NCBI RefSeq assembly: GCF_000284415.1
Contig: NC_017059.1
Span: 359,193-420,937 of the forward strand
Direction of reading: 5' to 3'
Source: Pararhodospirillum photometricum DSM 122
GTDB lineage: Bacteria; Pseudomonadota; Alphaproteobacteria; Rhodospirillales; Rhodospirillaceae
DNA: 61,745 bases
Under the pieces are notes generated by a model. The model did no database searches. It had not been told where the DNA came from and saw only the letters and a list, made by a program, of their open reading frames with translations. Made by a program: the position numbers and the translations under genes. Positions 1 through 7,669 of the stretch are shown in pieces; the first letter of the stretch is position 1, and every line of letters starts with the position of its first letter.

Positions 1-255
1 CCCCCCGGGAAAGAACAGGGGCGAGACCACGTGCGCATCGGTGCTCACCACCACCCGCCCGGCCGGCCGGGCAAGAACCGCGTGGTCGTTGCCGGCATCA
101 AGGGCCGGGTTGGTGAAGGCGGCGCGAAACAAGGTCTCGACCAGATGGACCATGGTGCGCCCGCCGCCGCCGTGGCCGCGTTCAACGACCCCGTGCACCA
201 GATCGAGCGGCGGCCCCAGGGGGGCACGGCGGGCAGGCGGAAGGGCAGCGCTCAT
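1..255 (-). CDS. hypE: HypE, hydrogenase maturation protein (5' part only)
   Basis: HypE dehydrates the thiocarboxamide made with HypF to a thiocyanate, the source of the cyanide ligands of the NiFe site. Only the first 85 codons lie in the window; the rest is cut off by the left edge. The visible residues show the family N-terminus: LDLVHGVVERGHGGGGR, then TMVHLVETLF, then VVVSTDAHVVSPLFFPG. The start ATG overlaps the hypD stop (ATGA), so the two are translationally coupled. Because the C-terminal cysteine tail lies outside the window, integrity cannot be judged. Confidence 0.9.
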   Translation of the reverse strand, partial: MSAALPPARRAPLGPPLDLVHGVVERGHGGGGRTMVHLVETLFRAAFTNPALDAGNDHAVLARPAGRVVVSTDAHVVSPLFFPGG

Positions 256-1400
256 GCGGGGGCTCCAAAGGCGGGAAGGTCGCGGAAACGGCCGTGGGTC
301 CAATGGGCAGCACACGCCCCCTCGGTCGAGACCATGCAGGCCCCTTGCGGGGTGTCCGGGGTGCACAGCCGGCCAAACAGCGGGCACTGCCCGGGACGGC
401 GCCGCCCGCGCACGATGTCGGCGCACGCACAGCCCGGCGGGTCCGGGGCCACGGGGTCGGGGAGGTCGAAGCACGCCTCGGCATCAAACGCCGCCCAGTC
501 CGGCGCCAGCCTGAGCGCCGAGTGAGGCACGGCGCCAAAGCCCCGCCAGTCGAAGGTCTCGCGCCGGCAGAACACCTGGGCCAGGGCCTCGCGCGCCTTG
601 GGATTGCCGGCCTCGGCTACCACCCGGGGACAGGCGTTATCCACCGCCACCTCCCCGGCGTTGAGCCGCTCGATCAGGCGATCGATGGCCAGCAGCATGT
701 CCACCGGCTCGAAGCCGGCGATGGTGATGGGCACGCCGCGTCCGGCCGGCGCGTCCTCGGCAAAAGGCCGAAAGGCCTGGGCGCCGATGACGGTCGCGAC
801 GTGGGCCGGGCCCAAAATGCCATCGGGCCGGGCGCCGCCGTCGTCGGCCAAGATGGCGCCCAGCGCCGCCGGGGTCAAAACGTGGTTGCACAGCACCCGA
901 AGATTGGCGAGCCCCTGGGTCCGTGCCGCCTGGAGCATCAAGGCCGTGGCTGGCGCCGTGGTCTCGAAGCCGATGGCCATGAAGATCACCACCCGCTCGG
1001 GATGGGCGCGGGCCAAGCTCAACACATCCAACGGCGAGGCGACCATGCGCACATCCGCCCCCTCAGCGCGGGCCCGCATCAGGGTCAGACCCCGCACCCC
1101 CGGCACCCGCATCAAGTCGGCATAGGTCGCCAGGATCACCCCGGGCAGGCGAGCGGCATGCAGCGCCTGCTCAAGGCGCGCCACCGGCAGCACGCACACC
1201 GGGCAGCCCGGACCGTGGATCAGCTCAATGGCCGGCGGCAGCAGGTCGGGCAGGCCGTGGTGGGCGATGGCGTGGGTGTGGCCGCCACAAAACTCCATCA
1301 GCCGGTAGGTTCGGCCGGGCTGGACGCGCCGGGCCAGGGTTTGGGCCAGGGCACGGACGCGCGGCGCCTCGCGGAAGGCATCAACCGGGGACAAACTCAT
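252..1400 (-). CDS. hypD: HypD, Fe(CN)2CO assembly scaffold
   Basis: HypD is the iron-sulfur scaffold on which, with HypC, the Fe(CN)2CO group of NiFe hydrogenase is built. The 382-aa product has family length. Visible motifs are CGGHTHAI near the N-terminus, GPGCPVCVLP, GFETTAPATA, and a C-terminal cysteine set (CACADIV, GQCPLFGRLC, QGACMVSTEGACAAHW) that ligates the 4Fe-4S cluster. The start was placed at 1400 because the upstream in-frame extension is low-complexity and overlaps hypC entirely, while this ATG overlaps the hypC stop as ATGA. It sits between hypC and hypE in the usual hypCDE order. Confidence 0.95.
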   Translation of the reverse strand: MSLSPVDAFREAPRVRALAQTLARRVQPGRTYRLMEFCGGHTHAIAHHGLPDLLPPAIELIHGPGCPVCVLPVARLEQALHAARLPGVILATYADLMRVPGVRGLTLMRARAEGADVRMVASPLDVLSLARAHPERVVIFMAIGFETTAPATALMLQAARTQGLANLRVLCNHVLTPAALGAILADDGGARPDGILGPAHVATVIGAQAFRPFAEDAPAGRGVPITIAGFEPVDMLLAIDRLIERLNAGEVAVDNACPRVVAEAGNPKAREALAQVFCRRETFDWRGFGAVPHSALRLAPDWAAFDAEACFDLPDPVAPDPPGCACADIVRGRRRPGQCPLFGRLCTPDTPQGACMVSTEGACAAHWTHGRFRDLPAFGAPA

Positions 1401-1618
1401 GCCGACACCTGCACGGCGTCGATCAGGTCCAAGGTCCGCTGGGCCTCGGCGGCGTCCAGGCGGGCTAGGGCATAGCCGACGTGCACCAAGACATGATCGC
1501 CCTCGGCCACCGCGTCCACCAACTCCAGGGAAACGATCCGCGAGGCGCCGCCGATGTCCACCCGGGCTTGGTGGTCGGGCAGCAGGGCAAGAACACGGGC
1601 GGGGGTGGCGAGGCACAT
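1397..1618 (-). CDS. hypC: HypC, hydrogenase maturation chaperone
   Basis: HypC is a small chaperone that shuttles the Fe(CN)2CO unit between HypD and the hydrogenase large-subunit precursor. The 73-aa protein begins MCLATPARV, with the essential Cys2 and the C-x-A/G-x-P motif, followed by a beta-barrel of normal length (VDIGGASRIVSLELVDAVAEGDHVLVHVGYAL). The start is fixed by this motif. The gene overlaps hypD by four bases. It is separated from the upstream hypF by about 170 bases carrying a strong inverted repeat, so hypCDE may be transcribed partly on its own. Confidence 0.93.
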   Translation of the reverse strand: MCLATPARVLALLPDHQARVDIGGASRIVSLELVDAVAEGDHVLVHVGYALARLDAAEAQRTLDLIDAVQVSA

Positions 1619-1667
1619 GGTGGGGGTCTTTCGGTTGGTGGAGACCGGTGATGTTCGAGGCTCTTGA

Positions 1668-1788
1668 GGGCTGCCGCCCTCAAACTCCCGCCTGGAGGCG
1701 AAGCCTCCAGACCCCCTTTTTTTGGGGAAATAAAAAAAGGGGGTCTGGGGCATCGCCCCAGGCGGGGCCCGGGGCGGCAGCCCCGCGT
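1668..1788. repeat. Type B palindromic repeat, two copies head to head, with a 17-bp hairpin
   Basis: The left copy reads GGGCTGCCGCCC, then CCTGGAGGC-GAA-GCCTCCAG, then ACCCCC and seven T. The right copy is the inverted partner (GGGGC-ATC-GCCCC, then GGGGCGGCAGCCCCG). Where they meet, 1707-1723 and 1732-1748 form a perfect 17-bp inverted repeat with an 8-base loop and A/T runs at the apex. Related sequence recurs at 21853-21903 and 57561-57619. It lies between hypF and hypC inside an otherwise gap-free operon, so it could act as a bidirectional attenuator or terminator. The outer part of the right copy also supplies the last codons of hypF. Confidence 0.8.
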
Positions 1789-2954
1789 TACCAAAACGAG
1801 CGGCAGCCCCGCGTTACCCCCGCATCAAGCTCTGCGCCGCGACCCACGCCTGCCCCCAAGGCCAAGCCACCATCGCCGGGCGAGACCTGCCGGTGGGTCA
1901 GCACGGTGAGACCGGCCCGGCGCAGGCGTTGGACCAAGGTGCTGCTCAAGGCCCGGTTCAAGAAGCAGCCGCCCGACAGGCCCACGGTGCGCAAGCCGGT
2001 GCGGTCGCTGGCCCACACCGCCCAGTCGGCGAGGGCGGCGGCCAGGGTGCCGTGGAACAGGTCGGCCCCGCGTGCCGCGTCGCGTTCGTCGGCCAGGGCG
2101 TTCATGACGGCCATCAGGTCCAAGGTGCCATCGGGATGAACCCCCCAGCCGCCATCCATGACGCTAGGCCGGGTGACCAGGGCCTCCAGGGCCATGGGGG
2201 CCTGGCCCTCGAAGGTGGCGACCGGGTGCAGGCCGAGGAGGGCGGCGGCGGCATCGAACAAACGGCCGGCGCTGGAGGTCAGCGGGGCGCCGATGCCCTT
2301 GTCGAGCAAGGTGCCGATCTGGGCGGCGGCGGGATAGTCCCAGCGGCTGGCGATCTCGGCGCCACGTCCCAGGCGGTGCAAGACGGCGGCGGCCATGCGC
2401 CAGGGCTGGCGGGCGGCAATATCGCCACCGGGCTGGGCCAACGGCGCCAGACCGCCAAGGCGCGTAAAGGCCGGGCCGTCCACGCTGAGGAGTTCGCCGC
2501 CCCAGGCCGCCCGCTCGGGCCCCAGGCCGAAGCCATCCAGGGCGAGGCCGAGCAGGGGTTGGGCATGGCCGTTTTCCACCGCCACCGAAGCGACGTGGGC
2601 GTGGTGGTGCTGCACGGCCAGGGTCGGCAGGTCCAAGGTGAAGGCAAGGCGGGTCGAGGGAAAGTCAGGGTGCAGATCGTGGGCGACCAAGCGAGGCCGC
2701 ACGTTGGCTTCGTCGAGGAGGGCGACCAGGGTGTCGCGGTAGCGGATCAGGGTCTCGGGATCGCCCAGGTCCTCGGCCAGGGGACCCAGGGAGGCCTGGA
2801 GGCCGCGCATCACGCACGGCACCACTTTAAGGGCCGCCCCCAGCCCCAGCACGTCGGGCACGGCCAGGGGCAGGCCGAGGCGGGCACTGACCACAGACGG
2901 GCCGAGCGGCGGCAGGGTCGGCGGGGAGGGCAGGGGATTCACGGTCAGCGGCAT
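1788..2954 (-). CDS. hypF: Short HypF: carbamoyltransferase (Kae1-like) domain only
   Basis: HypF normally (about 750 aa) moves a carbamoyl group from carbamoyl phosphate to the C-terminal cysteine of HypE through acylphosphatase, zinc-finger, YrdC and Kae1-like domains. This 388-aa product contains only the last one: AVQHHHAHVASV (metal-binding histidines), LALDGFGLGPERAAWGGELL, SSAGRLFDAAAALLG and GLSGGCFLNRAL. No room exists for the missing domains because hypB ends four bases upstream. A similar truncated HypF1 is known from Ralstonia eutropha, so the short form may function with another protein. The last residues (VTRGCRSFW) are encoded by a duplicated GCGGCAGCCCCGCGTTAC sequence that is part of the type B repeat. 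Confidence 0.88.
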   Translation of the reverse strand: MPLTVNPLPSPPTLPPLGPSVVSARLGLPLAVPDVLGLGAALKVVPCVMRGLQASLGPLAEDLGDPETLIRYRDTLVALLDEANVRPRLVAHDLHPDFPSTRLAFTLDLPTLAVQHHHAHVASVAVENGHAQPLLGLALDGFGLGPERAAWGGELLSVDGPAFTRLGGLAPLAQPGGDIAARQPWRMAAAVLHRLGRGAEIASRWDYPAAAQIGTLLDKGIGAPLTSSAGRLFDAAAALLGLHPVATFEGQAPMALEALVTRPSVMDGGWGVHPDGTLDLMAVMNALADERDAARGADLFHGTLAAALADWAVWASDRTGLRTVGLSGGCFLNRALSSTLVQRLRRAGLTVLTHRQVSPGDGGLALGAGVGRGAELDAGVTRGCRSFW

Positions 2955-2957
2955 GCG

Positions 2958-3836
2958 TCAGCCTCCCTCGGCGAACAGACTTGCGCGCTGGGTGAGAAGC
3001 CACGTGATCCAGGCCTCCAGCCCGTCCCCGCTCTCGACGGAGATCCCGAGCGAAGGAAGCCCGGGCCTGACCCGGCGCGCGAAATTTACACAGAGAGATT
3101 GGTTAAAACGGACATACGGCGCAAGGTCTGTTTTTGTCACGCCGAGCAGATCGGCCGTGGCGAAGATGTCGGGGTACTTGAGGGGCTTGTCCTCCCCTTC
3201 GGTCACCGAGAGCAGCACCACCCGCTTGGCCTCGCCCAGGTCGAAAGCCGCCGGGCACACCAGATTGCCGACGTTCTCGATGAACACCAGGGCTCCCTCC
3301 GGTGGATCCAGGCGCTCCAGGGCGTGGCCCACGGTGTGGGCGTCGAGGTGACAGCCCTTGCCGGTGTTGATTTGCAGGGCCGGGGCGCCGGTGGCGCGGA
3401 TGCGGTCGGCATCCACCGAGGTTTGCTGGTCGCCCTCGATCACCACGCAGGGCACCCCGCCCTCGGGCAAGGCCATCAGGCGGGTGACGGTTTCCACCAG
3501 CAAGGTGGTCTTGCCCGAGCCGGGGCTGGACAGCAGGTTGATCGCCAGCAGCTTACGCCGGGCCAGCCAAGCCCGGTTGGCCTCGGCGAAACGCTGGTTT
3601 TCCGCCAGCAGGTCGCGCTCCACGGTGATGCGCCGCGCCGCGTGCGGGTCGGCGGGGTGATGATCGTGATGGTGATGATGGTCATGATCATGAGGGTGGT
3701 CATGGTCGTGCCCGTGCCCGTGCCCGTGCCCGTGCCCGTGATCGTGCCCGTGATCGTGATCGTGAGAGGAAGCCTGAGAGGCCTCGGGCGTCACCACGCG
3801 GGCCCCGCCTTGATCGCATCCGCACACCGTGCACAT
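2958..3836 (-). CDS. hypB: HypB, nickel-binding GTPase
   Basis: HypB hydrolyses GTP while delivering nickel, with HypA, to the hydrogenase large subunit. The 292-aa protein starts MCTVCGC (N-terminal high-affinity nickel motif). Residues about 25-65 are a histidine-rich tract with over 20 His alternating with Asp and Gly, as in nickel-storing HypB proteins. The G domain follows: P-loop SSPGSGKTT near 103-111, [23 protein letters not shown], and VTKTDL. The start was chosen at the MCTVCGC motif; it overlaps the hypA stop by one base (TGATG). The ORF ends three bases before hypF. Confidence 0.96.
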   Translation of the reverse strand: MCTVCGCDQGGARVVTPEASQASSHDHDHGHDHGHGHGHGHGHDHDHPHDHDHHHHHDHHPADPHAARRITVERDLLAENQRFAEANRAWLARRKLLAINLLSSPGSGKTTLLVETVTRLMALPEGGVPCVVIEGDQQTSVDADRIRATGAPALQINTGKGCHLDAHTVGHALERLDPPEGALVFIENVGNLVCPAAFDLGEAKRVVLLSVTEGEDKPLKYPDIFATADLLGVTKTDLAPYVRFNQSLCVNFARRVRPGLPSLGISVESGDGLEAWITWLLTQRASLFAEGG

Positions 3837-4177
3837 CACACCACCTCCAGATCTTTGACACTCAGGTCGTCGCCGCCGGTGACCTGAAGCTGATAGCTTC
3901 CGCACCGGGGGCAAGGGTCGCCGCGCTTGGCGAGCGGCACGGATTGGTCACAGCCCAGGCACCACGCGGTCCCGGGAACGGCCAGAAAGGACAGGTGCGC
4001 GCCCTCGGCCCGGGTGCCGCGCGCGCTGGCCGTGAAGCCGAAGATCAGGGCCTCGGCATCGACATGAGACAATTGCCCCAACGCGATGCGGACCTCGCGC
4101 ACCCGGGTAAAGCCATGGGTCAGGGCCTCGCGCTCGATCAGGTCGATCAGGCTTTGGGCCAGGGCCAGCTCATGCAT
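3836..4177 (-). CDS. hypA: HypA, hydrogenase nickel incorporation protein
   Basis: HypA binds nickel at its N-terminus and zinc through two CxxC pairs and works with HypB in nickel insertion. The 113-aa product begins [14 protein letters not shown], with the nickel ligand His2, and carries AWCLGCDQ and CPRCGSYQL, the zinc site, near residues 70-95. The length is normal. Its start overlaps the hupK stop by eight bases and its stop shares one base with the hypB start, so expression is coupled along the operon. Confidence 0.96.
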   Translation of the reverse strand: MHELALAQSLIDLIEREALTHGFTRVREVRIALGQLSHVDAEALIFGFTASARGTRAEGAHLSFLAVPGTAWCLGCDQSVPLAKRGDPCPRCGSYQLQVTGGDDLSVKDLEVV

Positions 4178-5235
4178 GCGGGCTTTCCTCGACAGCGAAG
4201 GAGAGGGAACAAGAAACGCAAGGGTCGAGGACCGCCAGCCACCACGGAGCTAGGACCGCCGCGTCGTCGCGCCCGGTCAGGGCCTGGACCAAGATGCCCT
4301 GGGGGTGAAAGGTCCAGTCGGTGGGGGTCAGCAGGTGCAGGCTGTGGATAAGGCCATGGTGGGCTTCCACTGCGTACATCAGGCGGCCGCGCGGCGCGTC
4401 TACCTCGCCCAGGCCGACACCGTTCGCTTCGGCACGCAAAGGGGAGAGGGGCTGGGGGAGCGCTAGGGCGGGCAAGCGCAGGGCCACGTCGAGCAGGCGG
4501 GCGGCCAGCCGGGTGGCGATGCCGTCGCTCCAGGCGTGGCGGCAGGCTTGGATCGAGGGGATGGCCGGCGTGGCGGGTCAGGGCGCTGGTTTCTCGGGGG
4601 GAGGGCCACGCGGGGGTGCGGGGGAAGTCGGGGTCGGTGCGCAGGCGCTGGGCTAGGGCGGTGCGGTCGATGTCGTCGAGGGCGGGGGCGGCGGGGGGAG
4701 CGGGGCGGCAGAGGGCGGGGCGGGTCAGGGCGGCGGCCAGCAAGCGGGCGGGCAGCACCGTGTTGCGCTGGGCCCAGGCGGCCAGGGCTTCGGCTTCGGT
4801 GAGGGCGGCGAAGGCCTCGGGGGACAGGTCGCCCAACAGGGGGAGTGCTGCCGCGTCGAGGGTGGCGCGGTCCGGGGTGTGGCCGGCCAGGACCTCCTGG
4901 ACCAGGGCGCGAAGTTGCCGGGCTCCGGGGATGTCGGGGGGCGCCGGCAGCAGGGCCGCTCCCTCAACCAGCAGCCGCACCGCCAGTTCGCCCAGGCCCT
5001 CGGCCACCACCACCCCGGGCAGGACGGCCTCGGGACGCGGGGGGGTGAGGGCGCGGCGGAAGGCCTCGCGGTGGGCCTGACCACACAAGGCGAACAGCCG
5101 GGGCAGCAGGGCCTCGACCTCGGCGACCGGCCGCCCCGCCACCACCGGCCCCAGGCGCACGACAGGGCGAGGCGTCAGGACGACCCCGGCGCCGTCGAGA
5201 CACAGGCGAAAACCGTCCTCGCGGGCTGAGGTCAT
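4170..5235 (-). CDS. hupK: HupK, hydrogenase assembly protein (frameshifted)
   Basis: HupK is a large-subunit paralogue thought to help assemble the NiFe site under oxygen. The first part (from MTSAREDGFRLCLDG to PRETSALTRHAGHPL) and the second part (IQACRHAWSDGIATRLAARLLD ... VDAPRGRLMYAVEAHHGLIHS ... LDPCVSC, then the end) lie in different frames. Joining them requires removal of one base around 4552-4561, giving about 354 aa, close to rhizobial HupK length. DPCVSC mimics the C-terminal nickel-ligand motif of the real large subunit. The start overlaps the preceding gene as ATGA. It is either a real frameshift mutation or a base-calling error; hupL and nifZ in this window have similar defects. 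Confidence 0.82.
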
Positions 5236-6239
5236 GAAAGGGCGGCGTCCATCAGGGTCTCCAAGCGCTGGGCGGCGTCGGCGCGATCCTCGGGGTAGGC
5301 GCGGAAAGCTTCGGGCACGTCGCCAACCTCCAGGGTGTGAAGAAACAACCGGCCATCCAGGTGGTAATGCTCGCGCTGCCACACGTGGCGCCGGGCCGTG
5401 GACACGAGGCGCGACGGCAAGCTGCCCCGGACCTGAAGGGTGAGCCGTCCCGGCCCCAACGCCTCGGCCAGCGCCGCCAGATCGCCTTGGCCCAAGGGCT
5501 GGCGCGACAGCACCACCGTATGGGGCGCCTCGCCCACCGCCTGGGCCCCCAGCCGTTCCTGCGCGGCGGCCAATTCGCTCACCACGGCCCGCGCCATCCC
5601 GGCGTCCCCGGGGGGCAGGGGCAGGGCAGAGCCGTCCTGACCTTCGCGCCGTACCACGCCCGGGCAGTCACCGACCTCCAGCACCGGGCGCCCCTCCTCT
5701 TCCAGGCGCCAGACTCCGGGCAGAATCGATTCTTGGAGGCGGGTGACAACCCGGCCCGCGTCGTCGCTCACGGTACCGGCAATGTCCCCGGCCCCCAGGA
5801 TCTCGCCCAGCAGGGCGTGGGCCGGAGGGTCGAGGGCCGCAAGATCAAGGCGCAGCGGCACATCGGCACGCAAGGCCGCGCCGACCTGGGCCAGCACGGC
5901 GCGCACGCTGTCGCGAGGCGCGACCGGAGGCGGCTCGGGCGGCAACAGGCCGGGCGGCAGCGTGGGCTCCCGGTTGACCAGATCGGCAAACAGGTGATCG
6001 ACGTTCTCGCCACGCATCACGGCCTCCAGGGCTTCCAAGGCGTCGGCGACTTGGCGCGCCTCCTCGTCACTGAGCAGGCTGCGCGCCGCGCCGGCGAAGG
6101 ACAGCACCCACTGGCCGGCCGTAACCGGCGCCACGAGCCGAAGGTCGAGGCGCTGCACGCTGCCGCCGCGCTCGCGGGCAAGGCCGAACGCCCCGTCCTC
6201 TTCCAACTGCTCCACCCGCAGGGGGACGCCTAGGCACAT
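5232..6239 (-). CDS. Fused HupF-HupH hydrogenase maturation protein
   Basis: The first ~95 residues are HupF, a HypC-like chaperone: MCLGVP (Cys2 motif), a short barrel, and the HupF-specific tail ending VDHLFADLVNREPTLPPGLL. From about residue 105 the protein is HupH: LLGEILGAGDIAGTV, LQESILPGVWRL, and the ending FLHTLEVGDVPEAFRAYPEDRADAAQRL. Total length is 335 aa in one uninterrupted frame. In rhizobia hupF, hupG and hupH are separate genes; here hupG (thioredoxin-like) is missing, and so are hupI and hupJ between HupH and HupK. HupF protects the large subunit in oxygen and HupH acts on small-subunit maturation, so the fusion would tether two chaperones. Start one base after the hupD stop. 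Confidence 0.85.
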   Translation of the reverse strand: MCLGVPLRVEQLEEDGAFGLARERGGSVQRLDLRLVAPVTAGQWVLSFAGAARSLLSDEEARQVADALEALEAVMRGENVDHLFADLVNREPTLPPGLLPPEPPPVAPRDSVRAVLAQVGAALRADVPLRLDLAALDPPAHALLGEILGAGDIAGTVSDDAGRVVTRLQESILPGVWRLEEEGRPVLEVGDCPGVVRREGQDGSALPLPPGDAGMARAVVSELAAAQERLGAQAVGEAPHTVVLSRQPLGQGDLAALAEALGPGRLTLQVRGSLPSRLVSTARRHVWQREHYHLDGRLFLHTLEVGDVPEAFRAYPEDRADAAQRLETLMDAALS

Positions 6240-6875
6240 TTACAAACCCTCCCCGTTCCCCCAGGCCCCGCTCCCCCCGCCCAGAGGCGCGCGCTCAAAC
6301 GGCGTGCGCTCCAAGCTGGGGTCGAGCAAGGCACTGTGGGGCAAAGGCTGGGCCCGGCGCCGGCAGGGAAACCCCCACGCCGCCAGCAAGGCCACCGCCT
6401 CGTCCAGGGCCGGCTCCAAGCAGGCGGCGACGCTGGGGCGCAAGGGGCCGCCCCAGTCGTCGAGGTGCTCGGCCTGGACCCCGATCAGGGCCATGGCCTC
6501 GGGCACCGAGCCCAACAGGTCGGCCGCCGCCAGCACGTCTTGGAAGCCGGTTTGATGCAGGCTCATCTTGCGACAGCCCATGAAGCGCGGCACCGCGTCG
6601 CCGTGAACAACGCGCAAGGTCCCGGGCGGCTGGTCATAGTCGATGGCATCGAACACGATCAGCCGCCGAGCGGTGGTCACGTACTGCACCAGATAGAGCC
6701 CCTGGGTGCCGCCATCCATCAGGCGCACCCCGGGAGCCATCTCGTAGAGACAGGCCAAACGCTCGACGCAGCGCACGCCGAAGCCCTCGTCGGCCCACAG
6801 CAGGTTGCCAATACCCAGCACCAAGACCTCGCACGGCCCCTCGGCGTCCAGGGCTGTCCCAGCGGGAGAGATCAC
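6240..6875 (-). CDS. hupD: HupD, hydrogenase maturation endopeptidase
   Basis: This nickel-dependent endopeptidase removes the C-terminal extension of HupL after metal insertion. The 211-aa sequence has the M52 family signature VLVLGIGNLLWADEGFGV (with a metal-binding Glu), LMDGGTQGLYL, LIVFDAIDYDQPPG (metal-binding Asp) and MSLHQTGFQDVL (metal-binding His). Its start overlaps the hupC stop as ATGA, and the next gene starts immediately after its TAA. The last ~35 residues are proline/glycine-rich and look like a nonconserved tail. Confidence 0.93.
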   Translation of the reverse strand: MISPAGTALDAEGPCEVLVLGIGNLLWADEGFGVRCVERLACLYEMAPGVRLMDGGTQGLYLVQYVTTARRLIVFDAIDYDQPPGTLRVVHGDAVPRFMGCRKMSLHQTGFQDVLAAADLLGSVPEAMALIGVQAEHLDDWGGPLRPSVAACLEPALDEAVALLAAWGFPCRRRAQPLPHSALLDPSLERTPFERAPLGGGSGAWGNGEGL

Positions 6876-7591
6876 GGCAGGTCATCCTTGAACATGCGCC
6901 GACCACTGATCATCGTGGACAGCATGGATTGGCGGCTCATGATGTCCTCACGCAAAGCCGCATAGATATGGGCAATCGAATAGACGATGAATAACCACAT
7001 CCCCATGCGATGAATCATGTGGACATCCTGAGAGTTGGGAAAAATCAGGAAAACCCACTGGAACACAGCCGCCTGCCAACTCTCATTGCCGGTGCCCTGA
7101 CTATAAAGAGCAAACCCGGTAAAGATCATGAACAGGCTGAGAAGGGTGGTCAGGAAGAACATGATGATGTGAGCCATGGGGTTGTGGCCCATGTACTTTT
7201 TCGGATACTTCCGCAAAAACAGATACCACTCCAACTCAATCCGAACCTCAACCCAAAAGCTCTTTTGCCACACGGGAAGAACGAAGATCTGCCGGGCATA
7301 CTTATTCCCAACAAAAGCCCAGTAGACCCGGAAGAAGAAAAAGATGGCAAAGACATACGCTGCCGAGAAGTGGATGGCCCGAATAAAGCCAAAGACAAAG
7401 CTGTCGCTGGCCTCGCCATGCAAGCTGATCGGCGGATTGCCCATGACATACCCGGTCAAGGCCAAAATAACCACACAAGCCGCGTTGACCCAATGCCAGA
7501 GCCGCACCGGCGCTTCATAAATATACACCGAGGCATTGCGGCGAACCCCCGCCATCAGGTCCGGGGTCGCCTCATTGGTCTCCAAACTCAT
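6872..7591 (-). CDS. hupC: HupC, Ni/Fe-hydrogenase b-type cytochrome subunit
   Basis: HupC anchors the HupSL dimer to the membrane and passes electrons from H2 to the quinone pool through two b hemes. The 239-aa protein has four hydrophobic segments (around residues 35-52, 72-92, 140-165 and 195-213). Histidines expected for heme ligation are in RLWHWVNA, RAIHFSAAYVF and MIHRMGMWLFIVYSIAHIYAAL. It follows hupL after about 78 bases that contain a type A palindrome, and overlaps hupD by four bases. Confidence 0.93.
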   Translation of the reverse strand: MSLETNEATPDLMAGVRRNASVYIYEAPVRLWHWVNAACVVILALTGYVMGNPPISLHGEASDSFVFGFIRAIHFSAAYVFAIFFFFRVYWAFVGNKYARQIFVLPVWQKSFWVEVRIELEWYLFLRKYPKKYMGHNPMAHIIMFFLTTLLSLFMIFTGFALYSQGTGNESWQAAVFQWVFLIFPNSQDVHMIHRMGMWLFIVYSIAHIYAALREDIMSRQSMLSTMISGRRMFKDDLP

Positions 7592-7616
7592 GACGCCCTC
7601 CTGCCAAAAAAGTCCC

Positions 7617-7649
7617 GAGGGGTCTGGGGAGGCCCGCCTCCCCAGCCTT
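7617..7649 (-). repeat. Type A intergenic palindrome (copy 1)
   Basis: GAGGGGTCTGGGGAGGC, then a two-base centre, then GCCTCCCCAGCCTT. Read in the direction of hupL transcription it starts AAGGCT and ends AGACCCCTC. It lies 20 bases after the hupL stop and before hupC, so in this place it sits inside an operon rather than at its end. Confidence 0.85.
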
Positions 7650-7669
7650 CTTTTTGGGTCTGCCTCGGG

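Noticed and set aside
3642..3764. Short tandem repeats as a CRISPR or regulatory iteron array
   Set aside because: They are codons of the histidine-rich tract of HypB.
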